A stretch of DNA of 32,581 nt from Methanothrix sp. (GCA_011620785.1 WOYM01000051.1:1-32581), one strand, 5' to 3'; positions 8,319-16,777 are shown, counted from the first letter of the stretch. The notes: generated from the sequence alone by a model not told the origin. A program made the numbers and translations.

Positions 8319-8953
8319 TCTTGACCTCTTAAGTGCACTGCACTGCGCTCTTTGAGCTTATTCAGGCTATCTAAAACCACCGCTTCTGGAACCTCCAGCC
8401 TGGTCGCGAGCTGGGATGAATTTGCGCCGCCGCAGAGCAATGCAGTCATGATCTCCGACTCAAGCTGGTTCTCTGCCCGAAATCCGGCAACGCAGGATGC
8501 TCTCTGCTTGATCTCCATCTCTCGCGATTCGATCTGGGCCAATAGTTCGCGCAGCTCATGCCTTTTTTTCTCCAGGCCCAAGAGCTCATCTTTGAGCATC
8601 TTCAGATCCAAAGAGGCCTCAGCCTCCTCAAAGCCCGAGGCGTCCTTTGGAGCATCTTCTGAAAGATATGCCCGGACCCCATATGAATGAGGAGAGACTG
8701 CTACCTCCAGAACGGTTCTCCTGGCAATGCGGAAGTATTTTCTCCGTCCCTGCTCTTGATAGCACTCCACCAGCCCCGCTCTCTCCAGCATCTCCAGGTG
8801 GTCGATCACAGCTTTCGGCCCTACATCCAGCCGTTTGGCCATCTCATTGAAGTAAAAGGGGCGGAAAGAGAGGAGTTGGAGGATACGTCTTCTATTTTCA
8901 TTCCCCAGAATGTCAAGAAGCTCAATAGGATCCAACATGTTGCTCATAATCAT
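8306..8953 (-). CDS. ArsR-type winged-helix regulator, HSR1/Phr-like heat-shock repressor candidate
   Basis: 215 residues. An N-terminal winged helix (about 7-80) contains LGNENRRRILQLLS, EMAKRLDVGPKAVIDHLEML and a wing at EQGRRKYFRI. A coiled coil rich in Glu, Leu and Lys follows (about 108-150), and a second HTH-like segment with SSQLATRLEVPEAVVLDSLN lies near the C-terminus. The gene heads an operon with cdc48. In Archaeoglobus fulgidus the heat-shock regulator HSR1 heads an operon with a cdc48 gene, and Pyrococcus Phr controls an AAA ATPase gene; the same layout supports a heat-shock role here. ATG 8953 lies roughly 8 bases after the predicted transcription start; ATG 8947 and 8938 are alternatives. 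DNA-binding family is clear; the heat-shock assignment rests on context. Confidence 0.83.
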   Translation of the reverse strand: MIMSNMLDPIELLDILGNENRRRILQLLSFRPFYFNEMAKRLDVGPKAVIDHLEMLERAGLVECYQEQGRRKYFRIARRTVLEVAVSPHSYGVRAYLSEDAPKDASGFEEAEASLDLKMLKDELLGLEKKRHELRELLAQIESREMEIKQRASCVAGFRAENQLESEIMTALLCGGANSSQLATRLEVPEAVVLDSLNKLKERSAVHLRGQEWSI

Positions 8954-8967
8954 TCATTGAACTTGTA

Positions 8968-8996
8968 GTTAGTAACGTTAGGTTATAAACTTTCTG
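8968..8996 (-). promoter_or_regulatory. Promoter of the regulator-cdc48-lonB-tldD operon with CTAAC/GTTAG repeats
   Basis: Read on the minus strand, the BRE/TATA element AGAAAGTTTATAAC lies at 8996-8983 and is close to the archaeal consensus. Immediately downstream, 8981-8968 reads CTAACGTTACTAAC, two CTAAC half-sites flanking GTTA, with the perfect 8-bp palindrome TAACGTTA inside. The element would lie between the TATA box and the transcription start near 8961, where a bound repressor would block the polymerase. As I recall, the A. fulgidus HSR1 site is CTAAC-N5-GTTAG; the half-site matches but the spacing differs. Confidence 0.6.
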
Positions 8997-9286
8997 GTCT
9001 TTGATCGAATCCCAAAAACATCGATTGCAGCAGCGGTTGCAGGAAAATTGTGGGGAATCTCATATCCTCTAATCGATGCCGAGAATAAACCAGAAGGATA
9101 GAACTCCGGTGGCAGCAGATTCACCAGCCTTTCGTGCCCCACCCTCCAGCGCGCCAGGACGAATTTTGTGCTGATCAGAACATGCACCAGGAAGAAGAAG
9201 ACCAAAAACAGGTCCAAATTGGTGTGCATGTGTTTGGCCTGATAAAGCCAATCTTCAGCTATCCTAATATCAAAGCAGGAAACCAT
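8978..9286 (-). CDS. Small membrane ORF, possibly a remnant of a cytochrome-b-like protein
   Basis: A 102-residue reading frame of uncertain status. Residues about 15-50 look protein-like: QAKHMHTNLDL, then a very hydrophobic helix FLVFFFLVHVLISTKFVLA, then RWRVGHERLV. His residues at each end of the helix resemble, without proving, the arrangement in small b-type cytochrome membrane subunits. The remainder (about 52-102) has no recognisable pattern and runs into the BRE of the regulator promoter, which suggests a decayed or frame-disrupted 3' end. No good ribosome site precedes ATG 9286. It may be a real small membrane protein, a gene fragment or chance. This ORF is the only candidate gene in the stretch 8954-9373. 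Confidence 0.35.
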   Translation of the reverse strand: MVSCFDIRIAEDWLYQAKHMHTNLDLFLVFFFLVHVLISTKFVLARWRVGHERLVNLLPPEFYPSGLFSASIRGYEIPHNFPATAAAIDVFGIRSKTRKFIT

Positions 9287-9373
9287 TGTTGGATGCTTAT
9301 TTATTGGCAGGCGGTAATCGGATTATTGCTGCTCGCTGCAGAGACTTGCGGATCCTTCCCCCTCTCCTTTCAC

Positions 9374-10528
9374 TCATTCGTAGAGCACAACCTCCACCAT
9401 ATCCCCCTCCTCGAATCCCTCCAGCTCTTCGGGCACAACCACAAATCCGTCCGCCCGGGCCACGGAGCTCAGTATCCCCGCCCCAGAGACCATGATCGGC
9501 TCTACCTGGCCATCCTCTCTGAAGGCCACCCGGACCAGGCTCAGGTAGCCGGGCTTGGAGGGCATCTTCCGGGCCAGCCGGGCCTTAGCCCGGAGCGGCT
9601 TATCATCCAGATGAGCCATCCTCTTTATGGCCGGACGGACGAATAGATAAAGGTTAGAGAGCGCTGCCACCGGATAGCCGGGCAGGCAGACCACCGGCCT
9701 GCCGGCCACGTCTCCGAATGCCGTAGGCTTTCCCGGCTGGAGGCGGACCCCATGCACATAAAGCTCTCCCATCTCCGATAATATGCGGGGGGCATAGTCC
9801 TTCTCCCCAACACTGGTCCCGCCGATGATGATAATCATGTCGGCATTCAGGTTTGAGCTGATGGCCTCGCGAATTCGCTCTGCATCGTCCGGGACTATCT
9901 CCGTCTTACGGACATTTGCCCCCCATTTCTCCATATAGAGTCGGGCCATGAGGCCATTGATCTCATAGGCCTCTCCAGGCTCAAGCCTGCGGGCGCCGAT
10001 ATCCACCAGCTCGCCGCCAGTGGGAATTATGACCACATTCGGTTTTGCATAAACCCTGACCCTATCAATTCCCAAAGCGGAGAGCAGGGCAAGATCGGGA
10101 GGCCTCAGCCTGTGCCCCTCGAGGAAGATCGTATCCCCCTCCATCACGTCCTCGCCCGCTCTGGCCACATTCTTGCAGGCGTGAGCCTCTGCAGTCACCT
10201 CCAGCACCTCGCCGCGAACCCTGGCGTCCTCAAGCATCACGATGGCATCATATCCTTCGGGAACCACCATCCCAGTACGCTGAGGTATGAAGTCCGAGAT
10301 GAATCTGGGACCGGACGGCCTGGCGCCCTTGGTATCAGTAGATCGAACGGCATAGCCGTCCATGGCCGACCGGTCAAAGGCAGGAAAATTAGCAGGAGAG
10401 CGGATGTCCTCCGATGCTACTCGATCTAATGCACAGGGGGTATTCAGCTCCTCGATATCCTTGAGGGGAAGACATCGCTCCAAGAGCATCCTTCTCGCCG
10501 CTATTGCCCCGGAAAAGCGTTTGAACAT
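9374..10528 (-). CDS. moeA: Molybdopterin molybdenumtransferase MoeA
   Basis: Inserts molybdate (or tungstate) into adenylated molybdopterin, the final step of cofactor formation for enzymes such as formylmethanofuran dehydrogenase. About 384 residues. Recognisable blocks: PAFDRSAMDGYAV near the N-terminus, GYDAIVMLEDA, a central MoaB/MogA-like domain with VVIIPTGGEL and IIIIGGTSVGEKDYAPRI, VRLQPGKPTAFG, CLPGYPVAAL and a C-terminal beta domain ending EEGDMVEVVLYE. The frame stays open to 10585, but a TATA-like box at about 10563-10582 lies inside that extension, so ATG 10528 is the more likely start. It diverges from ppsA across a shared promoter region. Confidence 0.94.
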   Translation of the reverse strand: MFKRFSGAIAARRMLLERCLPLKDIEELNTPCALDRVASEDIRSPANFPAFDRSAMDGYAVRSTDTKGARPSGPRFISDFIPQRTGMVVPEGYDAIVMLEDARVRGEVLEVTAEAHACKNVARAGEDVMEGDTIFLEGHRLRPPDLALLSALGIDRVRVYAKPNVVIIPTGGELVDIGARRLEPGEAYEINGLMARLYMEKWGANVRKTEIVPDDAERIREAISSNLNADMIIIIGGTSVGEKDYAPRILSEMGELYVHGVRLQPGKPTAFGDVAGRPVVCLPGYPVAALSNLYLFVRPAIKRMAHLDDKPLRAKARLARKMPSKPGYLSLVRVAFREDGQVEPIMVSGAGILSSVARADGFVVVPEELEGFEEGDMVEVVLYE

Positions 10529-10562
10529 GCAGCATAGACTTGAATGATCCCGGATAAATGCT

Positions 10563-10606
10563 TTTGTATATATTCTATATATCATGTGAAAGCTTCATAT
10601 AATGTT
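10563..10606. promoter_or_regulatory. Divergent moeA/ppsA promoter region
   Basis: On the minus strand a TATA-like run (GAATATATAC, 10574-10565) would start the moeA transcript near 10543. On the plus strand GTGAAAGC (BRE, 10586-10593) is followed by TTCATATAATG (TATA, 10594-10604), predicting a ppsA transcript start near 10625 and a leader of about 30 bases. The two core promoters lie within 45 bp, so regulators bound here could affect both genes. Confidence 0.5.
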
Positions 10607-10655
10607 ATGATGGAGGGGTGGGCATATTGACCTGTGATATTGGGCGGATGATTTA

Positions 10656-12926
10656 ATGGAAGCTGTTGTATGGTTGGAGGATGTCGGCAAGGAAGACCTG
10701 TCCATTGTCGGCGGCAAAGGTGCAAGCCTCGGCGAGATGATCAGTATAGGCGTTCCCGTTCCTGGTGGTTTTGCGGTCACTGCTCAGGCCTTCAGAGATT
10801 TCATTAACCGGGCGGGCATCGCGGATAAGCTCTTTGAGGCACTTAACGTCGATGTGAACCAGGAGACTGAGCTTCATCGAGCCGAGCAGACGGCAAAAAA
10901 GCTCATCATGGACGCCAAGGTGCCGAAGGATATTGAAGAGGCCATAAAAACCCGCTACGAGGAGCTGTGCAAAAGAGAAGGAAAGCAGGTTTTCGTGGCT
11001 GTGAGGTCAAGCGCCACCGCCGAGGATCTGCCCGACGCCAGCTTCGCCGGCCAGCAGGAGACCTACCTCAATATGCGCGGCGCAGAGGACGTATTCAATG
11101 CTGTGCGCAAGTGCTGGGCATCCCTTTACGGGGCCAGGGCCATCTTCTACCGGGTTGAGCAAGGTTTCGAGCACAATAAGGTCAATCTATCCGCCATAGT
11201 GCAGTTGATGGTGGACTCGGAGAAGGCAGGAGTGATGTTCAGCTCCCAGCCGAGCACTGGCGAGCCGCTGGTGGTCATTGAGGCCGCATGGGGTTTGGGG
11301 GAGTCAGTAGTCAGTGGCAGCGTATCACCGGACAACTATGTGGTGGACCGGAAGACCAAGAAGATAGTGAACAAGTATATCGCCACCAAAGAGATCATGA
11401 TCATCAGAGACCCCAAGACCCATAAGACGACCACTACCAAGGTCCCTGCCGAGAAGAAGGAGGCAGTGGTCCTCACCGATAAGGAGATAATCGAGCTGGC
11501 CAGGTACGGCGAGATTCTGGAAGAGCATTACGGCCTCCCTCAGGATATCGAGTGGGGTGTAGAGAAGAACAAGATCTACATCCTCCAGTCCCGTCCCATC
11601 ACCACCATCAGCAGCGAGAAGAAGGCAGCCGGAGCTGGCAGCGGCAAGATCCTTTTGAACGGCCTTGGTGCAGCACCAGGTGTGGCCAGCGGCGTTGTGA
11701 AGATTATCACCAGCGGCAGAGACCTGGATAAGATCAAGCAGGGCGATATCATGGTCACCAAGATGACCATGCCGGATATGGTTCCTGGGATGAAGCGGGC
11801 CGGTGCCATCGTCACCGATGAGGGCGGAATGGCCTGCCATGCGGCCATCGTCAGCCGGGAGCTGGGCTGTCCTGCAGTGGTGGGAACCAAGAAGGCCACC
11901 AGCATTTTGAAGGACGGCATGGAGATCACCGTGGATGGGGGCAAGGGGATAGTCTACGAGGGCATAGTGGCTCAGGCTGCGCCAGCGAAGGCAGCCCTTC
12001 TAGCGACTGCAGGCATCTTCTACTCCAAGCCCGTGACGGCCACGGAGATCAAGGTCAATGTCAGCGAGCCGGACAGGGCAGAGGTGGCGGCTGCTACCCA
12101 GGCCGATGGGGTGGGCCTGCTCAGGATCGAGCATATGATCTTGGGCATGGGCAAGACACCCAACTGGTATATCAGGAGCGGGAAGTCAGAGGAGTACATA
12201 TCGGAGCTGGTCAATGGCATCAAGGTCGTTGCCGATGCTTTCTATCCCCGGCCGGTCTGGGTGCGCACTCTGGATGCCCCCACGGACGAGTTCAGGGCCA
12301 TGGAAGGCGGAGAGGGCGAGCCTCAGGAGCACAACCCCATGCTGGGCTGGAGGGGCATCCGGCGGGACATGACCGAGACCGATCACTTCCGCCTGGAGGT
12401 TAAAGCCTTCAAGAGGCTGCATGAGATGGGCCTGACCAATGTGGGCATCATGCTGCCCATGGTCCAGCATGTCAGCGAGTTCCAGAAGGCCAAGGCCATA
12501 ATGAGGGACGAGGGCCTGGACCTGGATAAGATCGATGTAGGCGTCATGATCGAGACACCTGGAGCGGCTCTGACCATTGAGGACTTCATTGAGGATGGAA
12601 TAGATTTCATCTCCTTTGGCACCAACGACCTCACCCAGTATACCCTGGCAGTAGATCGAAACAATGAGAATGTGGCCGGGCTGTACTCTGAGCTTCATCC
12701 CGCCGTCCTGAAGCTGATCGAGTATGTGGTGGAGCAGTGCCGCGAAGCGGGAGTCAAGACCTCCATATGCGGCCAGGCTGGCTCCTATCCGGAGATGGCC
12801 AAAAAATTGGTCCAGATGGGCATCACCAGCATATCCGCTAACATCGATGCAGTGGCCACCGTCAGGGATACCGTAGCCAGGAGCGAGAAGATCCTGATCC
12901 TGGATGCCCTGAGAAATAGAGATTGA
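10656..12926 (+). CDS. ppsA: Phosphoenolpyruvate synthase
   Basis: Converts pyruvate, ATP and water to PEP, AMP and phosphate: the entry to gluconeogenesis in organisms that build carbon from acetyl-CoA. The 756 residues hold all three domains in order: an N-terminal ATP-grasp-like nucleotide-binding domain (VGGKGASLGEM near residue 19; RSSATAEDLPDASFAGQQET around 120), a swivelling phosphohistidine domain (GGMACHAAIVSRELGCPAVVGT, phospho-His395), and a C-terminal TIM barrel (FISFGTNDLTQYTLAVDR; ICGQAGS with catalytic Cys705). The ATG has a weak site GGCGGATGAT upstream. mfnA follows after four bases and is probably co-transcribed. Confidence 0.96.
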   Translation: MEAVVWLEDVGKEDLSIVGGKGASLGEMISIGVPVPGGFAVTAQAFRDFINRAGIADKLFEALNVDVNQETELHRAEQTAKKLIMDAKVPKDIEEAIKTRYEELCKREGKQVFVAVRSSATAEDLPDASFAGQQETYLNMRGAEDVFNAVRKCWASLYGARAIFYRVEQGFEHNKVNLSAIVQLMVDSEKAGVMFSSQPSTGEPLVVIEAAWGLGESVVSGSVSPDNYVVDRKTKKIVNKYIATKEIMIIRDPKTHKTTTTKVPAEKKEAVVLTDKEIIELARYGEILEEHYGLPQDIEWGVEKNKIYILQSRPITTISSEKKAAGAGSGKILLNGLGAAPGVASGVVKIITSGRDLDKIKQGDIMVTKMTMPDMVPGMKRAGAIVTDEGGMACHAAIVSRELGCPAVVGTKKATSILKDGMEITVDGGKGIVYEGIVAQAAPAKAALLATAGIFYSKPVTATEIKVNVSEPDRAEVAAATQADGVGLLRIEHMILGMGKTPNWYIRSGKSEEYISELVNGIKVVADAFYPRPVWVRTLDAPTDEFRAMEGGEGEPQEHNPMLGWRGIRRDMTETDHFRLEVKAFKRLHEMGLTNVGIMLPMVQHVSEFQKAKAIMRDEGLDLDKIDVGVMIETPGAALTIEDFIEDGIDFISFGTNDLTQYTLAVDRNNENVAGLYSELHPAVLKLIEYVVEQCREAGVKTSICGQAGSYPEMAKKLVQMGITSISANIDAVATVRDTVARSEKILILDALRNRD

Positions 12927-12930
12927 AGAA

Positions 12931-14067
12931 ATGAGAGAGAAGGCCCTTCCTGCGGATGAGGTAATGGCCATTTTGGAGAGGACGAGAGAGCGCGACTACA
13001 GCTACGACCGCTTCCTCTCCACCATGTGCACCCGCCCCCATCCTATTGCGATAAAGGCTCATGACATGTTTCTGGAGACTAACCTGGGAGATCCGGGGCT
13101 GTTTCCGGGCGTAGCAGGGCTGGAAGAGGAGGTAGTTCGTATGCTGGGAGAGCTCCTGGGCTGCCCTCTGGCCCGGGGTTACATCTCCACCGGAGGCACG
13201 GAGTCGAACATCCAGGCCATTCGGGCGGCCAAGAACGAGTCCGGCAAGAGGAAGGGAAATATCGTCGTTCCTGCATCGGCTCATTTTTCATTTGACAAGA
13301 TCGGAGATCTTCTCTCTTTAGAGGTGCGCAAAGCACAACTCGATTCCCAGCTCAGGGTCGATCTCTCCTCAGTGGAGTCGCTGATCGACGAGCAGACGGT
13401 AGCCCTGGCGGGAATAGCGGGAACCACTGAGTTCGGACAGGTGGATCCGATCGAAGAGCTATCCGATCTGGCCCTTGAATGGGGTGTTCACTTGCACGTC
13501 GATGCGGCATTCGGTGGATTCGTTCTTCCATTCCTGGATAGATCCTTTGCCTGGGACTTTTCTCTGCCAGGAGTCAAATCAATCACAATAGATCCACATA
13601 AGATGGGCCTTGCCACCATTCCCGCCGGCGGCTTGCTCTTTCGCAGCCAGGAGTGCATGAACGCTCTGGAGACCGAGACCCACTATCTCACCAAGGCCAG
13701 ACAGGCTTCCCTGACCGGTACCAGGAGCGGTGCTGCCGCCGCCGCCACCTATGCGGTGATGATGCACCTGGGCAGGGAGGGATTCAGGGAGATGGTCGGC
13801 TATTGCATGGATCTCACAGATCATATGGTCGAAGGGGCAAAGGAGATTGGCGTTGAGCCACTGATCGAACCGGTGATGAATGTGGTCGCTTTAAAGGTCC
13901 CTGAGCCTTCCAGGGTTCGTGAGAGGCTTATGGATCGTGACTGGCACGTCTCCATAACCCGGGAGCCAAACAGAGCATTGCGACTTATCCTCATGGGGCA
14001 TATGAGCCATGAAAACATCGACCTCTTCTTGACGGATCTGAAAGAGGTCCTATCAGAATTTGTTTAA
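12931..14067 (+). CDS. mfnA: L-tyrosine/L-aspartate decarboxylase MfnA (PLP-dependent)
   Basis: A group II PLP-dependent decarboxylase. In methanogens it makes tyramine for methanofuran, and some members make beta-alanine for coenzyme A from aspartate. Signatures in 378 residues: GYISTGGTESNIQAIRAA (about 88-105), the cofactor-contact region VDAAFGGFVLPF, and SITIDPHKMG with the Schiff-base Lys224. Length and order match archaeal MfnA rather than longer bacterial or eukaryotic glutamate decarboxylases. It starts four bases after ppsA with no visible promoter, so it is most likely the second gene of that operon. Substrate choice between tyrosine and aspartate cannot be read from the sequence. 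Confidence 0.93.
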   Translation: MREKALPADEVMAILERTRERDYSYDRFLSTMCTRPHPIAIKAHDMFLETNLGDPGLFPGVAGLEEEVVRMLGELLGCPLARGYISTGGTESNIQAIRAAKNESGKRKGNIVVPASAHFSFDKIGDLLSLEVRKAQLDSQLRVDLSSVESLIDEQTVALAGIAGTTEFGQVDPIEELSDLALEWGVHLHVDAAFGGFVLPFLDRSFAWDFSLPGVKSITIDPHKMGLATIPAGGLLFRSQECMNALETETHYLTKARQASLTGTRSGAAAAATYAVMMHLGREGFREMVGYCMDLTDHMVEGAKEIGVEPLIEPVMNVVALKVPEPSRVRERLMDRDWHVSITREPNRALRLILMGHMSHENIDLFLTDLKEVLSEFV

Positions 14068-14089
14068 TCCCCTGCCATCTGGGACAGGA

Positions 14090-14263
14090 CTAAGGCCAGA
14101 GGCCAAAGGCGATATTCAGACCCATAACGACTGCGCCCGCGCCAATGCAGACGCCGAGCACCATCTTGGGGCTGAACTTGATCGAGTCATCATCGGCCTC
14201 AAAGTATCGCATCAGGCCGGCTGATGATTGGAGGCCGCTTCCTTCATTCTTTTTTCTTGCCAT
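14090..14263 (-). CDS. secG: Preprotein translocase subunit Sec61-beta (archaeal SecG)
   Basis: A 57-residue tail-anchored subunit of the SecYEG/Sec61 channel. The cytosolic part MARKKNEGSGLQSSAGLMRY matches the archaeal Sec61-beta pattern (basic start, Gly/Ser-rich turn, SSAGLMRYFE), followed by an acidic linker, then KFSPKMVLGVCIGAGAVVMG as one C-terminal membrane helix. The frame extends eight residues upstream to 14287, but ATG 14263 gives the family start, and GGAG lies just before it. It converges with mfnA, leaving a 22-base gap. Easily overlooked because of its size; assignment is confident. Confidence 0.92.
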   Translation of the reverse strand: MARKKNEGSGLQSSAGLMRYFEADDDSIKFSPKMVLGVCIGAGAVVMGLNIAFGLWP

Positions 14264-14352
14264 GCTCCAATCATATCCCATCATCATCTTAAGAAGATTG
14301 CGGTTTCAACCGGCAGCAATTATGCAAATCCGAAATGGCCTTGGGCAGCAAT

Positions 14353-16338
14353 CTAAGATGCCCGCCAGCCATTCACATCCTGGAAGGGATAATTATCTTT
14401 TGCATTTCCTCCTTTGATCGATCTGGACCAGTCGCTGCTGGGGTTGCCCCTGGCGGAATGATCGCTCCAGTAGTTTCCGCCCGTGTTGTTGCCGGCATCC
14501 CAGCTGTTGCTACCTTCGGTATCTATCGAATGCTCTATGTTATCGATGAAGTTGTTGTGATAGATTGTATTCCCGGTGGAGAATGATAGCTGACATCCAA
14601 GGGAATTGGCGGTGATATTGTTCTCGTAGATCTGGTTGTCATTCGAGAGATTCAGCCAGATTCCTGTGACCAGATTTTTCTGGACAGAATTATCGCGAAT
14701 GATATTCTGATTGCAGGAAAGGAGCGACAAGCCGTTCTGTTCGTTTTCCGATGCGACGTTCTTCTCAATCCGATTCCCATCCGATGAGTACAGGAACAAG
14801 CCACTGTATCCATTGCCCTTAAAGAGGTTGCCCAGGATATCGTTTCCAGATGAATTTATAAGCCGCACGCCAAAGCATTCTGAGATATTGCTGTTGATAA
14901 TGCTGTTGTTCATTGAATCGAACAGGAAGACGGCATCGCTGGTCAATGTGATATTATCTACTGCCATATTCTTGCAGTATGCCATGGTGAGATGGGCAAG
15001 TTGCTTATCCCTGATCTGCATCCCAGACTGGTCAAAGAGATAGGCTATAGGGACCAGGTCGACCACATTGGATTCGTCTATACTGTTATTGAAGCCCTCT
15101 TTTGTCTGGCTCTCCACATAAAGGCTCCAGGTAACATTCTGGAAGCGATTATCCTGGAGAAGGTTAGCGGGAGATTCTATGAGCATGATCCCTCGGAAGC
15201 CATCGATAAACTCGTTTTCCAAGATATTGCAGTTGCCGGAGGATGTGATTTGCATTGCAGCATCGGTTATGCCCACAAATTGGTTTTTCAAGATCCGGTT
15301 ATCTTCAGCCGCGCCGATATCAAGGGCGATGACAAAGTCTCTTACCAGGTTTCCGATGATCGAATTTTGGCTGGAGTTGTCCACTCTTATGCCGTAATCT
15401 CCCTCATTGAGGCTGTTGTTATTGATATTTAGACCGTAAGCATCCTGTATATAGATTGCATTATTGCTCTGGGTGATATTGTTATACAGCAGCTCATTAT
15501 TTTGGCAATCAAGAGCGGCGAGACCGATTTCACCTCCACCGATCTCATTTCTCTGAAAGATAACATCACTGACATTGGCAAGAAGTGCGGCCCTGCTGGT
15601 GGAATTGCCTTCGTCATCAATCATAACCAGATTGTCGCTGACATAAAGGCCGCTGCCATTTAGCAGCAGGATGCCATGGCTTCTGCTCTGAATATCATTT
15701 CCCTCAATCTGGACCTGGCTGGAGTTATCGAGCCATATGCCCCAATAAGCATCTGAGATATTGTTCTCAATGATGCTGTTTCCATCCGCCTCTCCCAAAA
15801 ATATAGAGATATTGCAGCTGATGATCTCATTTCCGTCTATGCTGTTATTTCCTGAGGCATCTCTCAGTGCCACTCCGCCCTGGCAGTTGCTTATGAGGTT
15901 TCCATTTATCGAGTTTCCCTCCGAGCCGCTTGCCAGAATTGCCGGGCTGGCATCTTCGAACACATTCTTCTCAATGCGGTTTCTCCGGGAGAGAAGATGA
16001 ACAGCCGCACCAGAATAACCTTGAAAGCTGAGCCCCTCCAGGTTGCAGCCATCCGAATATACTGTCATTCCTGTCTCTTTTCCCTGGCCATTGAGAATTA
16101 TGGGGCCGCTCTCTCCGATCAAGGGCATAAGGCTGAGGCTCTTGTTCAGGATAACCTCCTCACGGTAGTTTCCCGGCTTGACGTATATTGTATCGCCATC
16201 ACTGGCTGCGATGACGGCATCTTGAATTGTTCTGAAATTGGAAAAACCGTCATCATCAACGATATAAGTTCTCGCGCCGCCAACCGGAGAAAGCCAGATG
16301 AGCAAGGCCATGAAGATGATCAATGGTAATCTTGGCAT
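14353..16338 (-). CDS. Secreted parallel beta-helix protein (NosD/CASH-like repeats)
   Basis: About 661 residues. An N-terminal signal sequence (PLIIFMALLIWLSPVGGA) precedes TYIVDDDGFSNFRTIQDAV and a region DGDTIYVKPGNYREEV typical of archaeal surface beta-helix proteins. The rest is a long run of imperfect repeats of about 22-24 residues with the pattern N-x-I-x-x-N-x-I-x-x-C/N-x-x-G-I-x-L, as in NosD/CASH carbohydrate-binding or hydrolysing domains. The end (NTIYHNNFIDN, GGNYWSDH) is a common terminus for the group. No catalytic residues can be assigned; a sheath, surface or polysaccharide-related role is possible. The frame opens at GTG 16359, but the TATA box at about 16361-16370 puts the transcript start near ATG 16338. 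Confidence 0.88.
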   Translation of the reverse strand: MPRLPLIIFMALLIWLSPVGGARTYIVDDDGFSNFRTIQDAVIAASDGDTIYVKPGNYREEVILNKSLSLMPLIGESGPIILNGQGKETGMTVYSDGCNLEGLSFQGYSGAAVHLLSRRNRIEKNVFEDASPAILASGSEGNSINGNLISNCQGGVALRDASGNNSIDGNEIISCNISIFLGEADGNSIIENNISDAYWGIWLDNSSQVQIEGNDIQSRSHGILLLNGSGLYVSDNLVMIDDEGNSTSRAALLANVSDVIFQRNEIGGGEIGLAALDCQNNELLYNNITQSNNAIYIQDAYGLNINNNSLNEGDYGIRVDNSSQNSIIGNLVRDFVIALDIGAAEDNRILKNQFVGITDAAMQITSSGNCNILENEFIDGFRGIMLIESPANLLQDNRFQNVTWSLYVESQTKEGFNNSIDESNVVDLVPIAYLFDQSGMQIRDKQLAHLTMAYCKNMAVDNITLTSDAVFLFDSMNNSIINSNISECFGVRLINSSGNDILGNLFKGNGYSGLFLYSSDGNRIEKNVASENEQNGLSLLSCNQNIIRDNSVQKNLVTGIWLNLSNDNQIYENNITANSLGCQLSFSTGNTIYHNNFIDNIEHSIDTEGSNSWDAGNNTGGNYWSDHSARGNPSSDWSRSIKGGNAKDNYPFQDVNGWRAS

Positions 16339-16360
16339 GATTACTACTTGCCAAGGCACC

Positions 16361-16373
16361 TTTTATAGTTAAT
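16361..16373 (-). promoter_or_regulatory. TATA box of the beta-helix protein gene
   Basis: On the minus strand, AACTATAAAAGG centres near 16366. The predicted transcription start is around 16340, almost at ATG 16338, implying a leaderless or nearly leaderless mRNA. This is the reason for rejecting GTG 16359 as the start. Confidence 0.5.
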
Positions 16374-16529
16374 GCAATTGAGGAGGAGAAGGGACAGCTC
16401 ACCCAACCCCTTTATTTCCCGTGGAAAAATGTACTCGGATTTCTTTCCTTGATGGATGAAAAATCTGAGAAAGTGCGCCGAATTGTGCGGCCTATTTAAT
16501 AATGTTATTTTGAGAGTTATACAAATAAT

Positions 16530-16546
16530 GAGGAAAACCTTATCTA
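16530..16546 (+). promoter_or_regulatory. Probable promoter of the DUF2116/secreted protein pair
   Basis: GAGGAAAACC (BRE-like) is followed by TTATCTA at 16540-16546, predicting a start near 16568 and a leader of about 13 bases before ATG 16581. GGAAGATGAT precedes the ATG as a possible ribosome site. The remaining intergenic DNA from 16374 to 16529 shows no gene or clear repeat. Confidence 0.4.
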
Positions 16547-16580
16547 CTCTCCCTCCTTGTTACCAATGGAAGATGATTAA

Positions 16581-16775
16581 ATGACAGATATTGTGCCGCA
16601 CAAACACTGTCTGGTCTGCGGCAATTCAGTGCGCGCAGACGAGAACTTCTGCGATGAGCTCTGCGAGTCGAAATATAAGTCAGCGCAAAGAAAGCAACAG
16701 ATAATGTTTATAATATTTATAATAATACTGGGATTGATATTGATTCTGCCGTCGGTCCTGAGGACAAATGGGTAA
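16581..16775 (+). CDS. DUF2116 family zinc-ribbon membrane protein
   Basis: A 64-residue protein with a zinc ribbon at its start: HCLVCGNSVRADENFCDELC, with Cys10, Cys13, Cys24 and Cys28 as the four ligands, then a short basic linker (KSAQRKQQ) and one C-terminal membrane helix (about 41-60, IMFIIFIIILGLILILPSVL). This matches the small archaeal DUF2116 family, whose function is unknown. The topology suggests a cytoplasmic ribbon tethered to the membrane. Two bases separate it from the next gene, so they form an operon. Confidence 0.85.
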   Translation: MTDIVPHKHCLVCGNSVRADENFCDELCESKYKSAQRKQQIMFIIFIIILGLILILPSVLRTNG

Positions 16776-16777
16776 AG

